Source: Cryomorpha sp963741985
GTDB taxonomy: Bacteria > Bacteroidota > Bacteroidia > Flavobacteriales_D > Cryomorphaceae
Assembly (NCBI GenBank): GCA_963741985.1
Contig: CAVUKD010000002.1
Span: 248,001-312,000 of the forward strand
Direction: 5' to 3'
DNA length: 64,000 bases
Positions 46,959 through 56,988 of the stretch are shown in pieces. The notes beneath the pieces are model-generated. The model was not told the origin of the DNA. It worked only from the letters and a program-made list of their open reading frames with translations, and searched no databases. The position numbers were made by a program, and so were the translations under genes. Positions within the stretch are counted from its first letter, which is position 1. Each line of letters begins with the position of its first letter.

Positions 46959-49900
46959 CTATTTGTATATATAATTGTATAAAAAATCAGGGTTTGATAA
47001 TCTAAATTGAATTACCATCATAGGTTTATTCCCATTAATTGCAGAAAATCTCCATTGATTATATTCCCCAGTTAAATCAATCCCCTTAAAATTTCCATAA
47101 TTTAAAACAGACGTCTTCATATTTATTTTGAATAAATCTATTTTCATATCATCGTAGATAGCGAGATTGATATGCATTGGAATATTCTCATTATTGATAT
47201 TAATGATAGAAGCAAGATCTACATAACCACCGCGATAGGGATAACTTTCAAAAATCGATCTCAGATCAATGTTTTCTAAACCAGCTTTTCGAGCCCTTCT
47301 CATTTCATTAATAATGTGTTCAATATTTTGTCTATCTGTTGACCCTAAAAAATTTTGTTTTTGGAAATTGAAAAACAGCGACCGCCAATGATCACCAATA
47401 GCGGATATAATTTCACCCTTGTTCAGATATACCCATTTTCCACCTATATCTATTACTTCCATTTGCGTGAGCATAAAAGCACCATTTCCAGGATCAAATG
47501 CTCCATTATGAGCCGTTCCTAATTGCCGGTATCCCCAATTTCCATTGTGATAGTAAATCGTTTTTCCCGCACTTCTATAAGGTGCAAAACTTCCATTATG
47601 CGCTCCAAAAGCATTCAACCAACTACTACTCGAAGGTAAATAAGAACCATGATTCGCTGACCAGTTTACTTGGCTGGCCCAGGGGTCATAACCGCTATCA
47701 TCTATATCCCATGGAAATGGATCAATACTGCTTCCGCTCTCCCCGCCGTTGTTACCTCCGCCACCGCCATCCGTGCCTATATAAAAGTTACCGGCGAACG
47801 ATCCACTGGGATCGATGTAGCGCACCGGATTATTGGCCATAGCGAGATAAGGGTTGTGGAACTGCTCGGCGGGATCAGGCGTGAACCAACGCCCCAAAGC
47901 TGGGTCATAAAACCGCGCTCCAAAATCAAACATCTCTAATCCCGAAGAAACCGTCGGATCAAACTCCCCGGTTTGCAATTCCTTACTGGTGTATTTATTC
48001 AAATACTCATCCGAATGTTCCAAGCCATCTATCGATAAACCGTACGGATAATAGTGGTTGATCTGTCGGGTATTACCGCGCAAATACGTAACCATAAAAT
48101 TGTCAAAATTAACCGCTTTTACTCCTTTATTGCTTACAAAACAATGGAGGTATCCATCTTTAACCGCAGGGATTCCCTCTTCAATAAGCGTTCCCAGTTC
48201 ATTGGGATTGGTTACGCGTTTGGCACCCGAGCCTTCGGGGATTAATTTCATATTATTGTCGTAAAGCATCCAGATCATATATGAATGTGGCTTGCTTACA
48301 TCGGTAGTGTCAAAGTTATTCGAGAGCAGGTTTAGAATATCCGAGCCATAACTTCCGGCACCGGATGCAATATCTATCAATTGCCCTTCGGTGAGGTTGA
48401 GCACCCCAGCACCGGAAGTGGCCAGCGACATCAGAATTTGATTGACGAGAAAACCCGTATTGTCGTAGGTTTCTCCTTCGCCTACTTCTTCGTAAAAATA
48501 CTTGGTACTCAGCGATACTTTATCACCGCGCTGAACGGGCAGTACAATACTCGGGCCTACCTCGGTACCGGTGGCTTCGGAGAGTTTTGCTATCTTTTCG
48601 TTAAACTCAGCCGAACCGTCCAGCGGATATCCCGAGGGCTTATCCTCGACCGTTTCATCGATATTGTCAAAGTTTTTCTTTTCCAGCACGCGGTAGGTGT
48701 CTTCCATCGTCGCTAAGAACTTTGTGGTATCGGTGGCGTTTTCTTCGGTGAGTACCACGCGAACGTTGCCCAAATAATCTTTGATAAAATAATCATAGAC
48801 ATAATCGGTTTCGTTGTCGGCATTTGATGGGGTGGGACGGATTACTCCTTCCGGTTGGTAGATCATTTTCAATTTGCCGTTTTGATACACAAAGTTACCG
48901 ATATAATCTATAGTGAGCGGAGGCTTTACTTTAACCGGGTCATCCGGTAAGACGAAAGGCGGTTCTACGTGTTTTTGCAGTTTGTTTCCGGCGGCATCGT
49001 ATAGAAATTCAATCTTGTACCCGGAGCCATTGTCCTGGACAGTGCGTGGGAGGCCCAACGCATTGTATGCGAAGGTTACCTTTTTGTTTCGGTCTTGCAG
49101 CGTACGCCCGGATGCATCATACGTATACTCCACCGATTGGTCATCTGTATCAATGAAATGTTTGTATTGTGTAGAAAAGTCAGATTCACCAGCATCATCC
49201 ATTTTTTCGGGCAAGTATCCATGATTTTTATAGGTATAGGATATATCGTCCATGGAAATGGGATTCGGATAACTCGTACGTGTTGCATTTCTATTTCGCT
49301 TTAGGCGAACAATATTTCCCCCAATATCATAACTGAGTTGTTCGTTGTAATAATCCCTGTTCACATTAAACAAGCCCGGGTTAGAAGGTTCATCGGAGCC
49401 ATAAAGTGCCTTGGTCAAATTACCGAGATCGTCATAGTTGTAAACGTACGCGTGGCGGTTTAACATTGCACCGTCTTCCTCGGGTGTTTTGGCATTCCAC
49501 ATCATGCTCGATATATTTCCACCGTATTGCGGAGTAACGTTATAAGGTCCGTCAATCGGAGGTGGGCCGGGTGGAATGTAATATTCCGGACTTTCGTCAA
49601 AATAAGTTAGCTCCTGCCCAAAAACATCGTCGTTGTCATCATTAAAAGCATCTTCAATGAGTGCGGTATTATTGATATGGGTCAGATTTCCCTGATCGTT
49701 GTACCGGTAATCTATATTTTGCAGATAATTATATATCCCCTGCCTTTTGTGCAATTTCAAGTCTTTTAATTGCCCTTTCTCATCGTACCAACGGCAACTG
49801 ACTTCCACCTCGGGATCATTGTCCATTTTACAATAGGTTTTGTGAAGCTTGCCGTTGTCGAAATATTCAAAGCGCGTGCTAAAAACGCGGTAAGGGGAGG

Positions 49901-52900
49901 TGTCTTCGTAGCGGTGAAATTGCACGGTTTTTTCTACTTGGCCGTATTCATTATAATAGGTGTCTATGCGATCCCAACCGCCTTTGTGATTTTTGGTAAA
50001 AGCCTGTATCGGGCGTTTTTTATCGTCGTAGTAGCTCACAGTGGTAAGCCAGTTGCCATAAGAACCATCAGCATTTAAAATACGTGTTTTGGATCCAGTC
50101 GGCAACCCGCGAGTTACTTCCAAAGGATCAGAAATAGCACTAAAAGGAATGAATTCAAATTCTGAGGGATCAAGAAAGTCGTAGTTATCAAAATAATAGA
50201 CATTCGTCAACTGATTTTCAGAAACAAAATCGGGATAGGAAAGATTAGAATAGCCTTCAAGACTTCCAGAACTTCCTAAATATGTTTCACCTCTAATAAT
50301 TTCGTCATTCGAGTCAAAATGCCCGGCCGCTGCATCTCGGTGGTCGGTATAGTATCCGCTAATATTTCCAGTACCCTTCAATACAACCCTTCCCCGGGTA
50401 TCGTATTTTACAAAATCCCATATTCCTTCATCTATTTTCTGCTCGTCCTGGCTCATAATCATGCGATCAAGATTATTGTGCACAAACTTCTGCCGTCCGT
50501 TTCCGGGCATGTTTTTCTGCCATATCCGGCCTTTCTGGTCATACGAATAGCCGGTAATGAGTTCATCAACTATTTGCTCAATATTGGGATGGCTATCTCC
50601 TCCGTAACAGTATACCAAATAACCTTCATTGTTAATGGCGAGCTCTTCCATAGCTTTTGCGGGGATTTCGAAAATCACTCTGCCAAAATCATCATAGACC
50701 GCATAGCTGGTAAGTTTCGCTGTACTTGTGGTTCCTCCGCCGTCTGCCCTGCCTGTATAAATTCTTCCATCACTGTGGTGCCTTACTTCAGCTTCTACAG
50801 TCGTGGCCACCTTCCGACCGCGTGCATCGGTAAAAGTGGAACTTACCCTGCCATCCGGGCCGGTAATTGTTTTCTTTCGAAGTTTATTCGCCGCATAAAT
50901 TGTAGGAGCTGCCGCTGCGGCACTTCCACTATCGTAAACCCATTTTCGGATATTATCGGCCGCGGTGTTCCATCCATATTCAATGTGGGTGCTGTGTCCA
51001 TTGCCGGGTTGCAACTCTTCGCCAATGCCTCCCGTTTCCACAGGTCGCTGTAGTGGGCTGTTTTCAAGTATAGTTTCTGTGTATGGTGCCGTATTTACTT
51101 CGTCGGGATCGTCCTGATCTAAATAGTAATTTTCTTGTTGTGTTTTGGCATCCGAAATATAGCCCTGATTAGCAGGTAAATGTTTAAAATATGGAAGGTG
51201 TTTTTTTTGTTCACGACCGAAAGGATCATAATCTGCAAACGTTATCATTTCCCTGTTGCTTGATGTAGCGTTCTGATCTATCGATTGCCTGAACCTTCCG
51301 AGGCCATCCATAAATTCCACGTGTTTGAATATCGTGTCGTGATGAGCGGTTGCGAAATTTGCTTTGGTCAGCCCTTCCATTCTCGCCGTAAAGGTGGTGT
51401 GGACATTATAGCTGTCGGGATCTCCAATGACTTTCTCCTGGTATTCGTGGTGCTCCATTACATCACGCTTACGATCCAATACCCATTCGAGTCGGTTTTT
51501 AGCGTCGTATTCGTAGGTAGCCACATCGCCGGAGGCCGAAGCTTGGTACTTTACTTTTCCGTCCGGGTAGTAGCCTTTGGTTTCCATCGTGGCATCAATT
51601 TCGTGAAGGCGGAGTTCGTCGATAAAGCCGGTGCCTTCTATGGAAATATAGTTATCATTTCCTGTCAAAGAAACAATTTTTTCGGTATACGTCCAGCCGT
51701 TTTCTGTAAAACTTGACTCGCTCAAATCTGACCCACCTGAAACGTCTCCCTCCTTATAGTAAACGGTGTTGACATCGCCTTTTCGCCAAAAGCTTAATAA
51801 ATATTTTCCCGGGGGCAAGGCTGGATTTGCGGCACCTGTTGCCGTCTGAAAATTCCCATTGTTTCCATCAACGATTGCAAGGTTGTAATAGGTGTCACCG
51901 GTGATAGCTGTTTCACTCGAAGCAGCAGCCACAACATTGCTTTGGTCGTAATACCAGCCTCCGTTGTAGTCGGAGTCTTCAAAACTGGTGTAACGGGAGG
52001 TTGCGAGCCTGCCATTCCTAACTATGCCAATAACCTTATTATCTTCTATGTTTCGGAGTTGGCAATTGAATTCACCAACTCTATTTTCAGATTCTATTAT
52101 CTGGTTGTCCGAATTATACCGATTAAAATGAAGGGTGTTCTCAAAAAGTGAGGCGGTATACGCGAAATTACCACTATTGTCAATCTGCGACATGGAGTAG
52201 CTTTGAGTAGGAAATAATAACTGCGTTGTTTTAAGCGTTCTTAACCGAGGTAAATCTTCGGCTTCAGATGTGTTCAATAAATTAATTTGGGAACTCAGTA
52301 ATTTTTCCGTTCCTGTGTTACTCTTTGTGAATATAGCAGTTTCTATTGGCACGCCTATATATCCATTGCTAACTAAATTCTCAATCGCTAAGGATTGGTC
52401 GCCTTGGTACACTTGGGTGTTTTGAATTCCAAAATCCCCGGAATACTTAATTTTTTTGATTTGGCCAGTACCGTCCGCAAATGTCTTTGTAATTTCTGTT
52501 GGCTGGAGATGAATGTAATTACCATAGTCGGTAGTGGTGATCACGGAATCTTTCCCAATTCCATCATCAAAATATTTCTCTTTTGTAGATTTTAGGTAGT
52601 AAAATTTTGACTCAAGTGCATAATCTTTTGAAGAAAAATATTGAGTAAGCACACCTAAGTAAAGACCTGATGCACTGTTATTAAAAACAGTACCTTCTAT
52701 AGTATCAAAAAGGGTGTCGAGATACGCATAGCTGTAATCTTTCTTGTACACTATTTTATTTTCTGTGTTGTATTTTTCAATTGATATTAGATTTCCATTC
52801 TCCCAATCATTGAATGACAGCGGGGCATACGGAATGGAAATGCCTTTATAATTATCCGAATGGAATGAAAATCTTTTTACTTCCTTTCCTACTAGATCTG

Positions 52901-55139
52901 ACGCCAATATTTCATTGCCCTCTCCATCGATTGCCTCTGTTTCTATTTGAATATCTGTATACATGACCGGCCCTTGTTTGGTATATCGATTGTCAGGTAT
53001 AATATATGATTTGTAGACAGGTATAGCAGTATAGGATTCTTCGAAGTAAGGATTATGTATGGTATCGGCTTTTCCATATAAATAACTTGTAATAACCGGG
53101 GTCAACAAATAACCGCTGGAATATAAAGGATGCTCAAATTTATTATACATATACTTTTGCGTATATATAGATCCATTGTTGTCTTTGATAATATGAGACT
53201 TAAGGCGCAATCCACCTGCTTTTTTATTGGTGTAATCCAGATCATCCATGATAATTTTCTTCGTCAGTCGAAAGTCATATTGGGAAGGACAGATAGGATC
53301 AAGGCTAGAGCAATTCAGCGGGTGGTTGTCATTTCCCTCTAATGGGTGAGGAAAATGCAACTTTAAAATTACCCAATATTTTCCCGGTGCAAGGTATTTA
53401 CTCTCTGTCTGTGTTGAACTCATGTTCATAAATGTTGCAGAAAATATTTCTCCGGTAGTAATATTTTGAAATTTTACTGCGACATTTCGATTGCAAGGAC
53501 AACCTCCTTGATTATTATCCAAACCAAGCAATTTAAAGTTAACCTCTTGTCCAGTAATTACTTCTAAGGGATTGTTCGTATTTATTTTATATTGAAGAAA
53601 TTGCGTTATTTCATTGTTTGTAGTTAAAAGGTTACCGAATGAAAAAGGGTAGGATAATTCTTCATTTTGAGAAGACAAAGAATCATATCCGGCTATTTTG
53701 GTATACTCATTAAGCTCATAAGTAAAAGAGTCTGATCTGCCATTTAGATAGTTAACTCCTGATAGTGCCAGATGCTGGGCAGAATCAAGATCAGGAGTTC
53801 GATCTGCCCCCAAAAATGTCAAAAATTCGTCGGTATTATTCCCATTATAGAATCCCCAATAATCATAGCGATTAAAAGCACTTTTGTTATAAGCCTGTTC
53901 GGCTTGTTCAGAATTAGATGGATTATATTGAAGGTTTATTTTATCAATTATTTGACCATCGGGTGTCAGATACTCAACACTTAGAAGTAACTTGGGTGTA
54001 TCAACTGTATAATTTAGATGAACAATTTTCAAGACTTCTTGCTGTGCGTTAAGATACTTTAACTCCTTGAGCAATTTACGGTGTCCTTCGCTGCTCGAGT
54101 ATTCATCGTAAATGAATTGAATACTCCCGTGTTGCAAGGTGATGATTTCAATTGGTTTAGTGTATTCTTTTTTACTGACGTTATCTTTTTTCCAAATTTG
54201 ATATGGGTAAGACTCGTTATCTTCATAACTTTCGTAATTTGTACGTGTATAAGTAAAAAACGAAGTGTCACTATAATTATATTTTGCAAGCGTATCCCCA
54301 TAAGCACCTATGATTCCACCTATACTCCATTCACTGAAATACTTTATACCACATAATGGTGAGCCTGAACAATCGCCATTAATATTATTGGTTTCAACGA
54401 TTGTTCTATTGTTTTTAAGAAAAAAACCTTTTAGCATTTCTGGTGTTTGAACGGTAAATTTTTCTAAATCCAACTGAAAATCGAAGCATCCCCAATCAAG
54501 TTCAGCACCTTCATTTTCCGAAGTGGAATAATCTAAGGATATCGTATTGGCGGTTCTGGGAATTTGAACCGCCTTACCAACAACATCTCCCGCGCATGGA
54601 TTTTCTCCCCTTGATAAATAGAATGATCCTGAGTTGTCAAAGAGTTGGTAGGAGAACCTGTCAGGTTGGTAGTCCATTTTCCCGGTCCCTGCTTTGAAGT
54701 ATTCTGAGTCATCAAATCTCCCAAAAGTAATTTGGTCTGAAGTCATGGAATGATTTAAGTATCCACGGATATCGTTTTGATTATCGTCGCTATCCTCAAA
54801 AGGTAAATCGTCTGGTAGCCCAATCATCTCCCGGGTTATTGAACCCCCATAATCTAACTGCCATCCGTAACCTACTATACCTGCGCTTTCTTTTGCCTGG
54901 TGGCCCTGTCCACTTGAATAATACAAATAGATTGGAATTGTTGCTTCACCAATATCTACATTCAATAACGGGATATTTAGATTTAAAGCCCCATTTGTCA
55001 CATTTGCCTTGGCAGATGATTTTGAAATTTGTGAAAAATTGTTTTGCAGGGCTGTTTCAGAACTTTCCTGAGCTATTAAAGTGGAGCTACCTCCAAAAAT
55101 AAATACGAGAGCGAGTTTAAAGTTTAAATTTTTCATCAT
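46959..55139 (-). CDS. Giant exported RHS/YD-repeat protein with variable C-terminal tail
   Basis: 2726 aa. A Sec signal peptide (MMKNLNFKLALVFIFGGSSTLIAQ) opens into a SpvB/RHS-type beginning (NGALNLNIPLLNVDIGEATI, GYGWQLDYGGSITRE). A CBM-like beta insert lies near 1130-1200 (PGKYLLSFWRKGD), and a Bacteroidota RHS segment with DYDPFGREQKKHLPY near 1330. YD repeats (YEYDAKNRLEWV, YTYDASGRTLQDRN) extend to about 2130. IKDYLGNVRVVLTEE comes before the core, and RFYDPALGRWFTPDP with NNPVRYIDPSG is near 2415-2450. The last about 280 residues are unique and likely the toxin (LGSTDRQNIEHIINEMRRAR, IPMHINLAIYDDMKIDLFKI). The start overlaps the outer-membrane partner by ATGA. YD repeats normally form a shell enclosing the tail. 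Confidence 0.92.
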   Translation of the reverse strand: MMKNLNFKLALVFIFGGSSTLIAQESSETALQNNFSQISKSSAKANVTNGALNLNIPLLNVDIGEATIPIYLYYSSGQGHQAKESAGIVGYGWQLDYGGSITREMIGLPDDLPFEDSDDNQNDIRGYLNHSMTSDQITFGRFDDSEYFKAGTGKMDYQPDRFSYQLFDNSGSFYLSRGENPCAGDVVGKAVQIPRTANTISLDYSTSENEGAELDWGCFDFQLDLEKFTVQTPEMLKGFFLKNNRTIVETNNINGDCSGSPLCGIKYFSEWSIGGIIGAYGDTLAKYNYSDTSFFTYTRTNYESYEDNESYPYQIWKKDNVSKKEYTKPIEIITLQHGSIQFIYDEYSSSEGHRKLLKELKYLNAQQEVLKIVHLNYTVDTPKLLLSVEYLTPDGQIIDKINLQYNPSNSEQAEQAYNKSAFNRYDYWGFYNGNNTDEFLTFLGADRTPDLDSAQHLALSGVNYLNGRSDSFTYELNEYTKIAGYDSLSSQNEELSYPFSFGNLLTTNNEITQFLQYKINTNNPLEVITGQEVNFKLLGLDNNQGGCPCNRNVAVKFQNITTGEIFSATFMNMSSTQTESKYLAPGKYWVILKLHFPHPLEGNDNHPLNCSSLDPICPSQYDFRLTKKIIMDDLDYTNKKAGGLRLKSHIIKDNNGSIYTQKYMYNKFEHPLYSSGYLLTPVITSYLYGKADTIHNPYFEESYTAIPVYKSYIIPDNRYTKQGPVMYTDIQIETEAIDGEGNEILASDLVGKEVKRFSFHSDNYKGISIPYAPLSFNDWENGNLISIEKYNTENKIVYKKDYSYAYLDTLFDTIEGTVFNNSASGLYLGVLTQYFSSKDYALESKFYYLKSTKEKYFDDGIGKDSVITTTDYGNYIHLQPTEITKTFADGTGQIKKIKYSGDFGIQNTQVYQGDQSLAIENLVSNGYIGVPIETAIFTKSNTGTEKLLSSQINLLNTSEAEDLPRLRTLKTTQLLFPTQSYSMSQIDNSGNFAYTASLFENTLHFNRYNSDNQIIESENRVGEFNCQLRNIEDNKVIGIVRNGRLATSRYTSFEDSDYNGGWYYDQSNVVAAASSETAITGDTYYNLAIVDGNNGNFQTATGAANPALPPGKYLLSFWRKGDVNTVYYKEGDVSGGSDLSESSFTENGWTYTEKIVSLTGNDNYISIEGTGFIDELRLHEIDATMETKGYYPDGKVKYQASASGDVATYEYDAKNRLEWVLDRKRDVMEHHEYQEKVIGDPDSYNVHTTFTARMEGLTKANFATAHHDTIFKHVEFMDGLGRFRQSIDQNATSSNREMITFADYDPFGREQKKHLPYFKHLPANQGYISDAKTQQENYYLDQDDPDEVNTAPYTETILENSPLQRPVETGGIGEELQPGNGHSTHIEYGWNTAADNIRKWVYDSGSAAAAAPTIYAANKLRKKTITGPDGRVSSTFTDARGRKVATTVEAEVRHHSDGRIYTGRADGGGTTSTAKLTSYAVYDDFGRVIFEIPAKAMEELAINNEGYLVYCYGGDSHPNIEQIVDELITGYSYDQKGRIWQKNMPGNGRQKFVHNNLDRMIMSQDEQKIDEGIWDFVKYDTRGRVVLKGTGNISGYYTDHRDAAAGHFDSNDEIIRGETYLGSSGSLEGYSNLSYPDFVSENQLTNVYYFDNYDFLDPSEFEFIPFSAISDPLEVTRGLPTGSKTRILNADGSYGNWLTTVSYYDDKKRPIQAFTKNHKGGWDRIDTYYNEYGQVEKTVQFHRYEDTSPYRVFSTRFEYFDNGKLHKTYCKMDNDPEVEVSCRWYDEKGQLKDLKLHKRQGIYNYLQNIDYRYNDQGNLTHINNTALIEDAFNDDNDDVFGQELTYFDESPEYYIPPGPPPIDGPYNVTPQYGGNISSMMWNAKTPEEDGAMLNRHAYVYNYDDLGNLTKALYGSDEPSNPGLFNVNRDYYNEQLSYDIGGNIVRLKRNRNATRTSYPNPISMDDISYTYKNHGYLPEKMDDAGESDFSTQYKHFIDTDDQSVEYTYDASGRTLQDRNKKVTFAYNALGLPRTVQDNGSGYKIEFLYDAAGNKLQKHVEPPFVLPDDPVKVKPPLTIDYIGNFVYQNGKLKMIYQPEGVIRPTPSNADNETDYVYDYFIKDYLGNVRVVLTEENATDTTKFLATMEDTYRVLEKKNFDNIDETVEDKPSGYPLDGSAEFNEKIAKLSEATGTEVGPSIVLPVQRGDKVSLSTKYFYEEVGEGETYDNTGFLVNQILMSLATSGAGVLNLTEGQLIDIASGAGSYGSDILNLLSNNFDTTDVSKPHSYMIWMLYDNNMKLIPEGSGAKRVTNPNELGTLIEEGIPAVKDGYLHCFVSNKGVKAVNFDNFMVTYLRGNTRQINHYYPYGLSIDGLEHSDEYLNKYTSKELQTGEFDPTVSSGLEMFDFGARFYDPALGRWFTPDPAEQFHNPYLAMANNPVRYIDPSGSFAGNFYIGTDGGGGGNNGGESGSSIDPFPWDIDDSGYDPWASQVNWSANHGSYLPSSSSWLNAFGAHNGSFAPYRSAGKTIYYHNGNWGYRQLGTAHNGAFDPGNGAFMLTQMEVIDIGGKWVYLNKGEIISAIGDHWRSLFFNFQKQNFLGSTDRQNIEHIINEMRRARKAGLENIDLRSIFESYPYRGGYVDLASIININNENIPMHINLAIYDDMKIDLFKINMKTSVLNYGNFKGIDLTGEYNQWRFSAINGNKPMMVIQFRLSNPDFLYNYIYK

Positions 55140-56620
55140 CGTCCGATTAATAACCCGACTTTAAAGTCGAATTTAGGTTTTATATTACTCTGTGAATTAA
55201 GGTCATAGCTAAATTGTACTTGTGTGCTTTTTCCTCCGGCAATTGGCAAAATCGCTTTTAGCATCACGGGTATTCCCATCGTATATTTCGTATTTTCGAG
55301 TGCATCGTAAAGTTGCGCCGCCGGCACTTCAATGGTGTTGATAATAACTTGCGAACCAATCCCCGCAAAGAAGAATTTCCAAAGCCGATAATCGATATTG
55401 GCTCCGATAGAATAGTTGGAAACCAGCGTAGATTCAAACCGCAAATCTTCCGAAAAGCCCATTTTTGAACCATTCAAAAGCGTCTCAGCTTCGATATTTA
55501 AACCCGAATTATCAGAAATATGATACCCTCCGGTAAAAGTAACACCGAGACCGTCGGGATAATAGCCGGTACTATTTTCCCAATCAAAATTTACGCCGCC
55601 ATAAAGCCGATCCCAAAACCGCTTTGAGGATTTGGAATTGATTTTTAGAGGCTTCTCTTTCTTGGGTTCTACTTTTGTTTCAGAAATACTTTGTAGCGAA
55701 TCTTGCGCTGTTTGCTTCACCTCTTGAACTTTCTTGAAGAGTTCGCTTATGTTTTTAGCTCCGTTAATTTGCTCAGGTGAAAGGAGACCATCTGTTATTA
55801 GATTGTCTTGAAGCAACCCAAATAATGCTTCCTTATTATAACTGGATGCTTCACTCGCAGGATCGAGTTGCGTACCTGAATAGTCAGTCGCTGCGGAAGA
55901 CATCATCGATTTATAGGAATCGGTGGCCTCGACACTTTTCATAATATTCAAATGATCATCGGCAAACTTTGCCATTATATCGGCATCTTGTGTTTTGAAA
56001 GATTGCCAAAGAATAGCTCGTTTCCGTAATTTGCGGTACAGGCGTTTTTGCTTTTTTGATCCGTCTTTAAAAGTGCGTTTGTACAGACCTACCCGCTTCT
56101 GCATATAAGTGGCATACTTCTCCGAGCCATACCTGTGTTGCTCTTTTTTGTGTTTCTCCTGTGCAGTTTCGGTTCCGGAAGATTCAAGCTCCGGTATAAG
56201 ATTTTGACTCACCTCAACCACTTTTTGTATTCCTTGAGATTTTGTACTTGATTTTTCGATAAGGGTCTTACTCCTATCCGATTCCATTTTTCCAAAGCTC
56301 GCCGAAGCTGAGCGCATCAGGGCATTGGCTCTAAATTCATTTCTGTCACAGAGGGTATATAGCAATTCGTCTTCCACCGCTATAAATTTCAGGAAGCTTT
56401 TTCGATATGCTTTTTCGCTTCTCCGATCCAGAAGTGCGAGGTTCTTTTCATATCCTTTGGTGAACTTTTTATAATCGTTAAGACTTGGTATTTTGAAGAC
56501 ATCGAGATGACCACGTCTGGCTTCACTTAAACTTGGAAAAGAAAAATTGAATTGCGCTGAAATCGAATGGCTTAGAAATGCCATTACAAGAATAATTCCT
56601 ACACGACTGGTTAGCGTCAT
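55136..56620 (-). CDS. Predicted outer-membrane barrel protein, partner of the RHS toxin
   Basis: 494 aa. A signal peptide ends near residue 22 (SHSISAQ). Residues about 40-330 are helical and very charged with coiled-coil character (EKNLALLDRRSEKAYRKSF, KHKKEQHRYGSEKYATYMQK, KKQKRLYRKLRKRAI). Residues about 335-494 form a beta-barrel-like domain with alternating aromatics (GGVNFDWENSTGYYPDG, LGVTFTGGYHISDNSG, FKVGLLIGR at the end). It overlaps the RHS gene by 4 nt, the strongest sign that the two work together. A role in exporting, displaying or anchoring the RHS protein is inferred; no named family was recognised. Confidence 0.72.
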   Translation of the reverse strand: MTLTSRVGIILVMAFLSHSISAQFNFSFPSLSEARRGHLDVFKIPSLNDYKKFTKGYEKNLALLDRRSEKAYRKSFLKFIAVEDELLYTLCDRNEFRANALMRSASASFGKMESDRSKTLIEKSSTKSQGIQKVVEVSQNLIPELESSGTETAQEKHKKEQHRYGSEKYATYMQKRVGLYKRTFKDGSKKQKRLYRKLRKRAILWQSFKTQDADIMAKFADDHLNIMKSVEATDSYKSMMSSAATDYSGTQLDPASEASSYNKEALFGLLQDNLITDGLLSPEQINGAKNISELFKKVQEVKQTAQDSLQSISETKVEPKKEKPLKINSKSSKRFWDRLYGGVNFDWENSTGYYPDGLGVTFTGGYHISDNSGLNIEAETLLNGSKMGFSEDLRFESTLVSNYSIGANIDYRLWKFFFAGIGSQVIINTIEVPAAQLYDALENTKYTMGIPVMLKAILPIAGGKSTQVQFSYDLNSQSNIKPKFDFKVGLLIGR

Positions 56621-56926
56621 GCCTTGAAGGTAAACAAATTTTTGTTAACAAGTTGTTATTTTCTTGACTTTGTCCCTTCAAATCACAAAGTGTCGAAATA
56701 ATAATTAGTGCGTTATTAAAGGGATTAATGGCTATTTATACAGGGATAAAAAAATAAATAAAAAAATTTCATCCTGATAAATTAAAGATTTGCCTTTCCT
56801 TCATTTTAATACTCGGCTCTTTTGTAATGAGTCATCTTAGTAAAATCCGAGATATTTGAAGAATTAGTTTCAGCTATTCATTCTTCAGTAAGTTATCAGG
56901 TTTTCGTTATAGAATCGAATAGCCCC
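56621..56926 (-). promoter_or_regulatory. Upstream region of the RHS operon
   Basis: About 300 bp of A/T-rich DNA between the RHS operon start and the eno terminator. It holds no ORF. It must contain the RHS operon promoter, because the eno terminator closes transcription from upstream, but I could not pick out an exact TAnnTTTG box. Confidence 0.4.
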
Positions 56927-56960
56927 AAAAAAAATAGCCGCACATTTTTGGGCGGCTATT
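56927..56960 (-). terminator. eno: Intrinsic terminator of eno
   Basis: On the minus strand AATAGCCGC (56960-56952) pairs with GCGGCTATT (56941-56933), followed by eight T (56934-56927). A near-identical hairpin lies behind the eno-tail copy at 37535-37562. Confidence 0.92.
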
Positions 56961-56988
56961 AAGTCAAAAACTGTTATTTCAAAAACTC

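Larger units (their letters stand above)
37535..56960 (-). other. RHS polymorphic-toxin island bracketed by eno 3'-end direct repeats
   Basis: The interval contains an outer-membrane partner gene, a 2726-aa RHS gene, six immunity candidates, four displaced tails plus a tail remnant, a RAYT transposase and an XRE gene. At both edges lies an eno 3' end with its terminator in the same orientation (37535-37690 and 56933-57084). All toxin and immunity genes are on the minus strand. No integrase is present. It is interpreted as a mobile or recombination-shaped island; the mechanism is not shown by the sequence. Confidence 0.65.

Noticed and set aside
37401..56988. Prophage or T6SS cluster
   Set aside because: No phage structural genes, integrase, VgrG/Hcp or PAAR proteins are seen. 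The XRE gene and RAYT alone do not support either.
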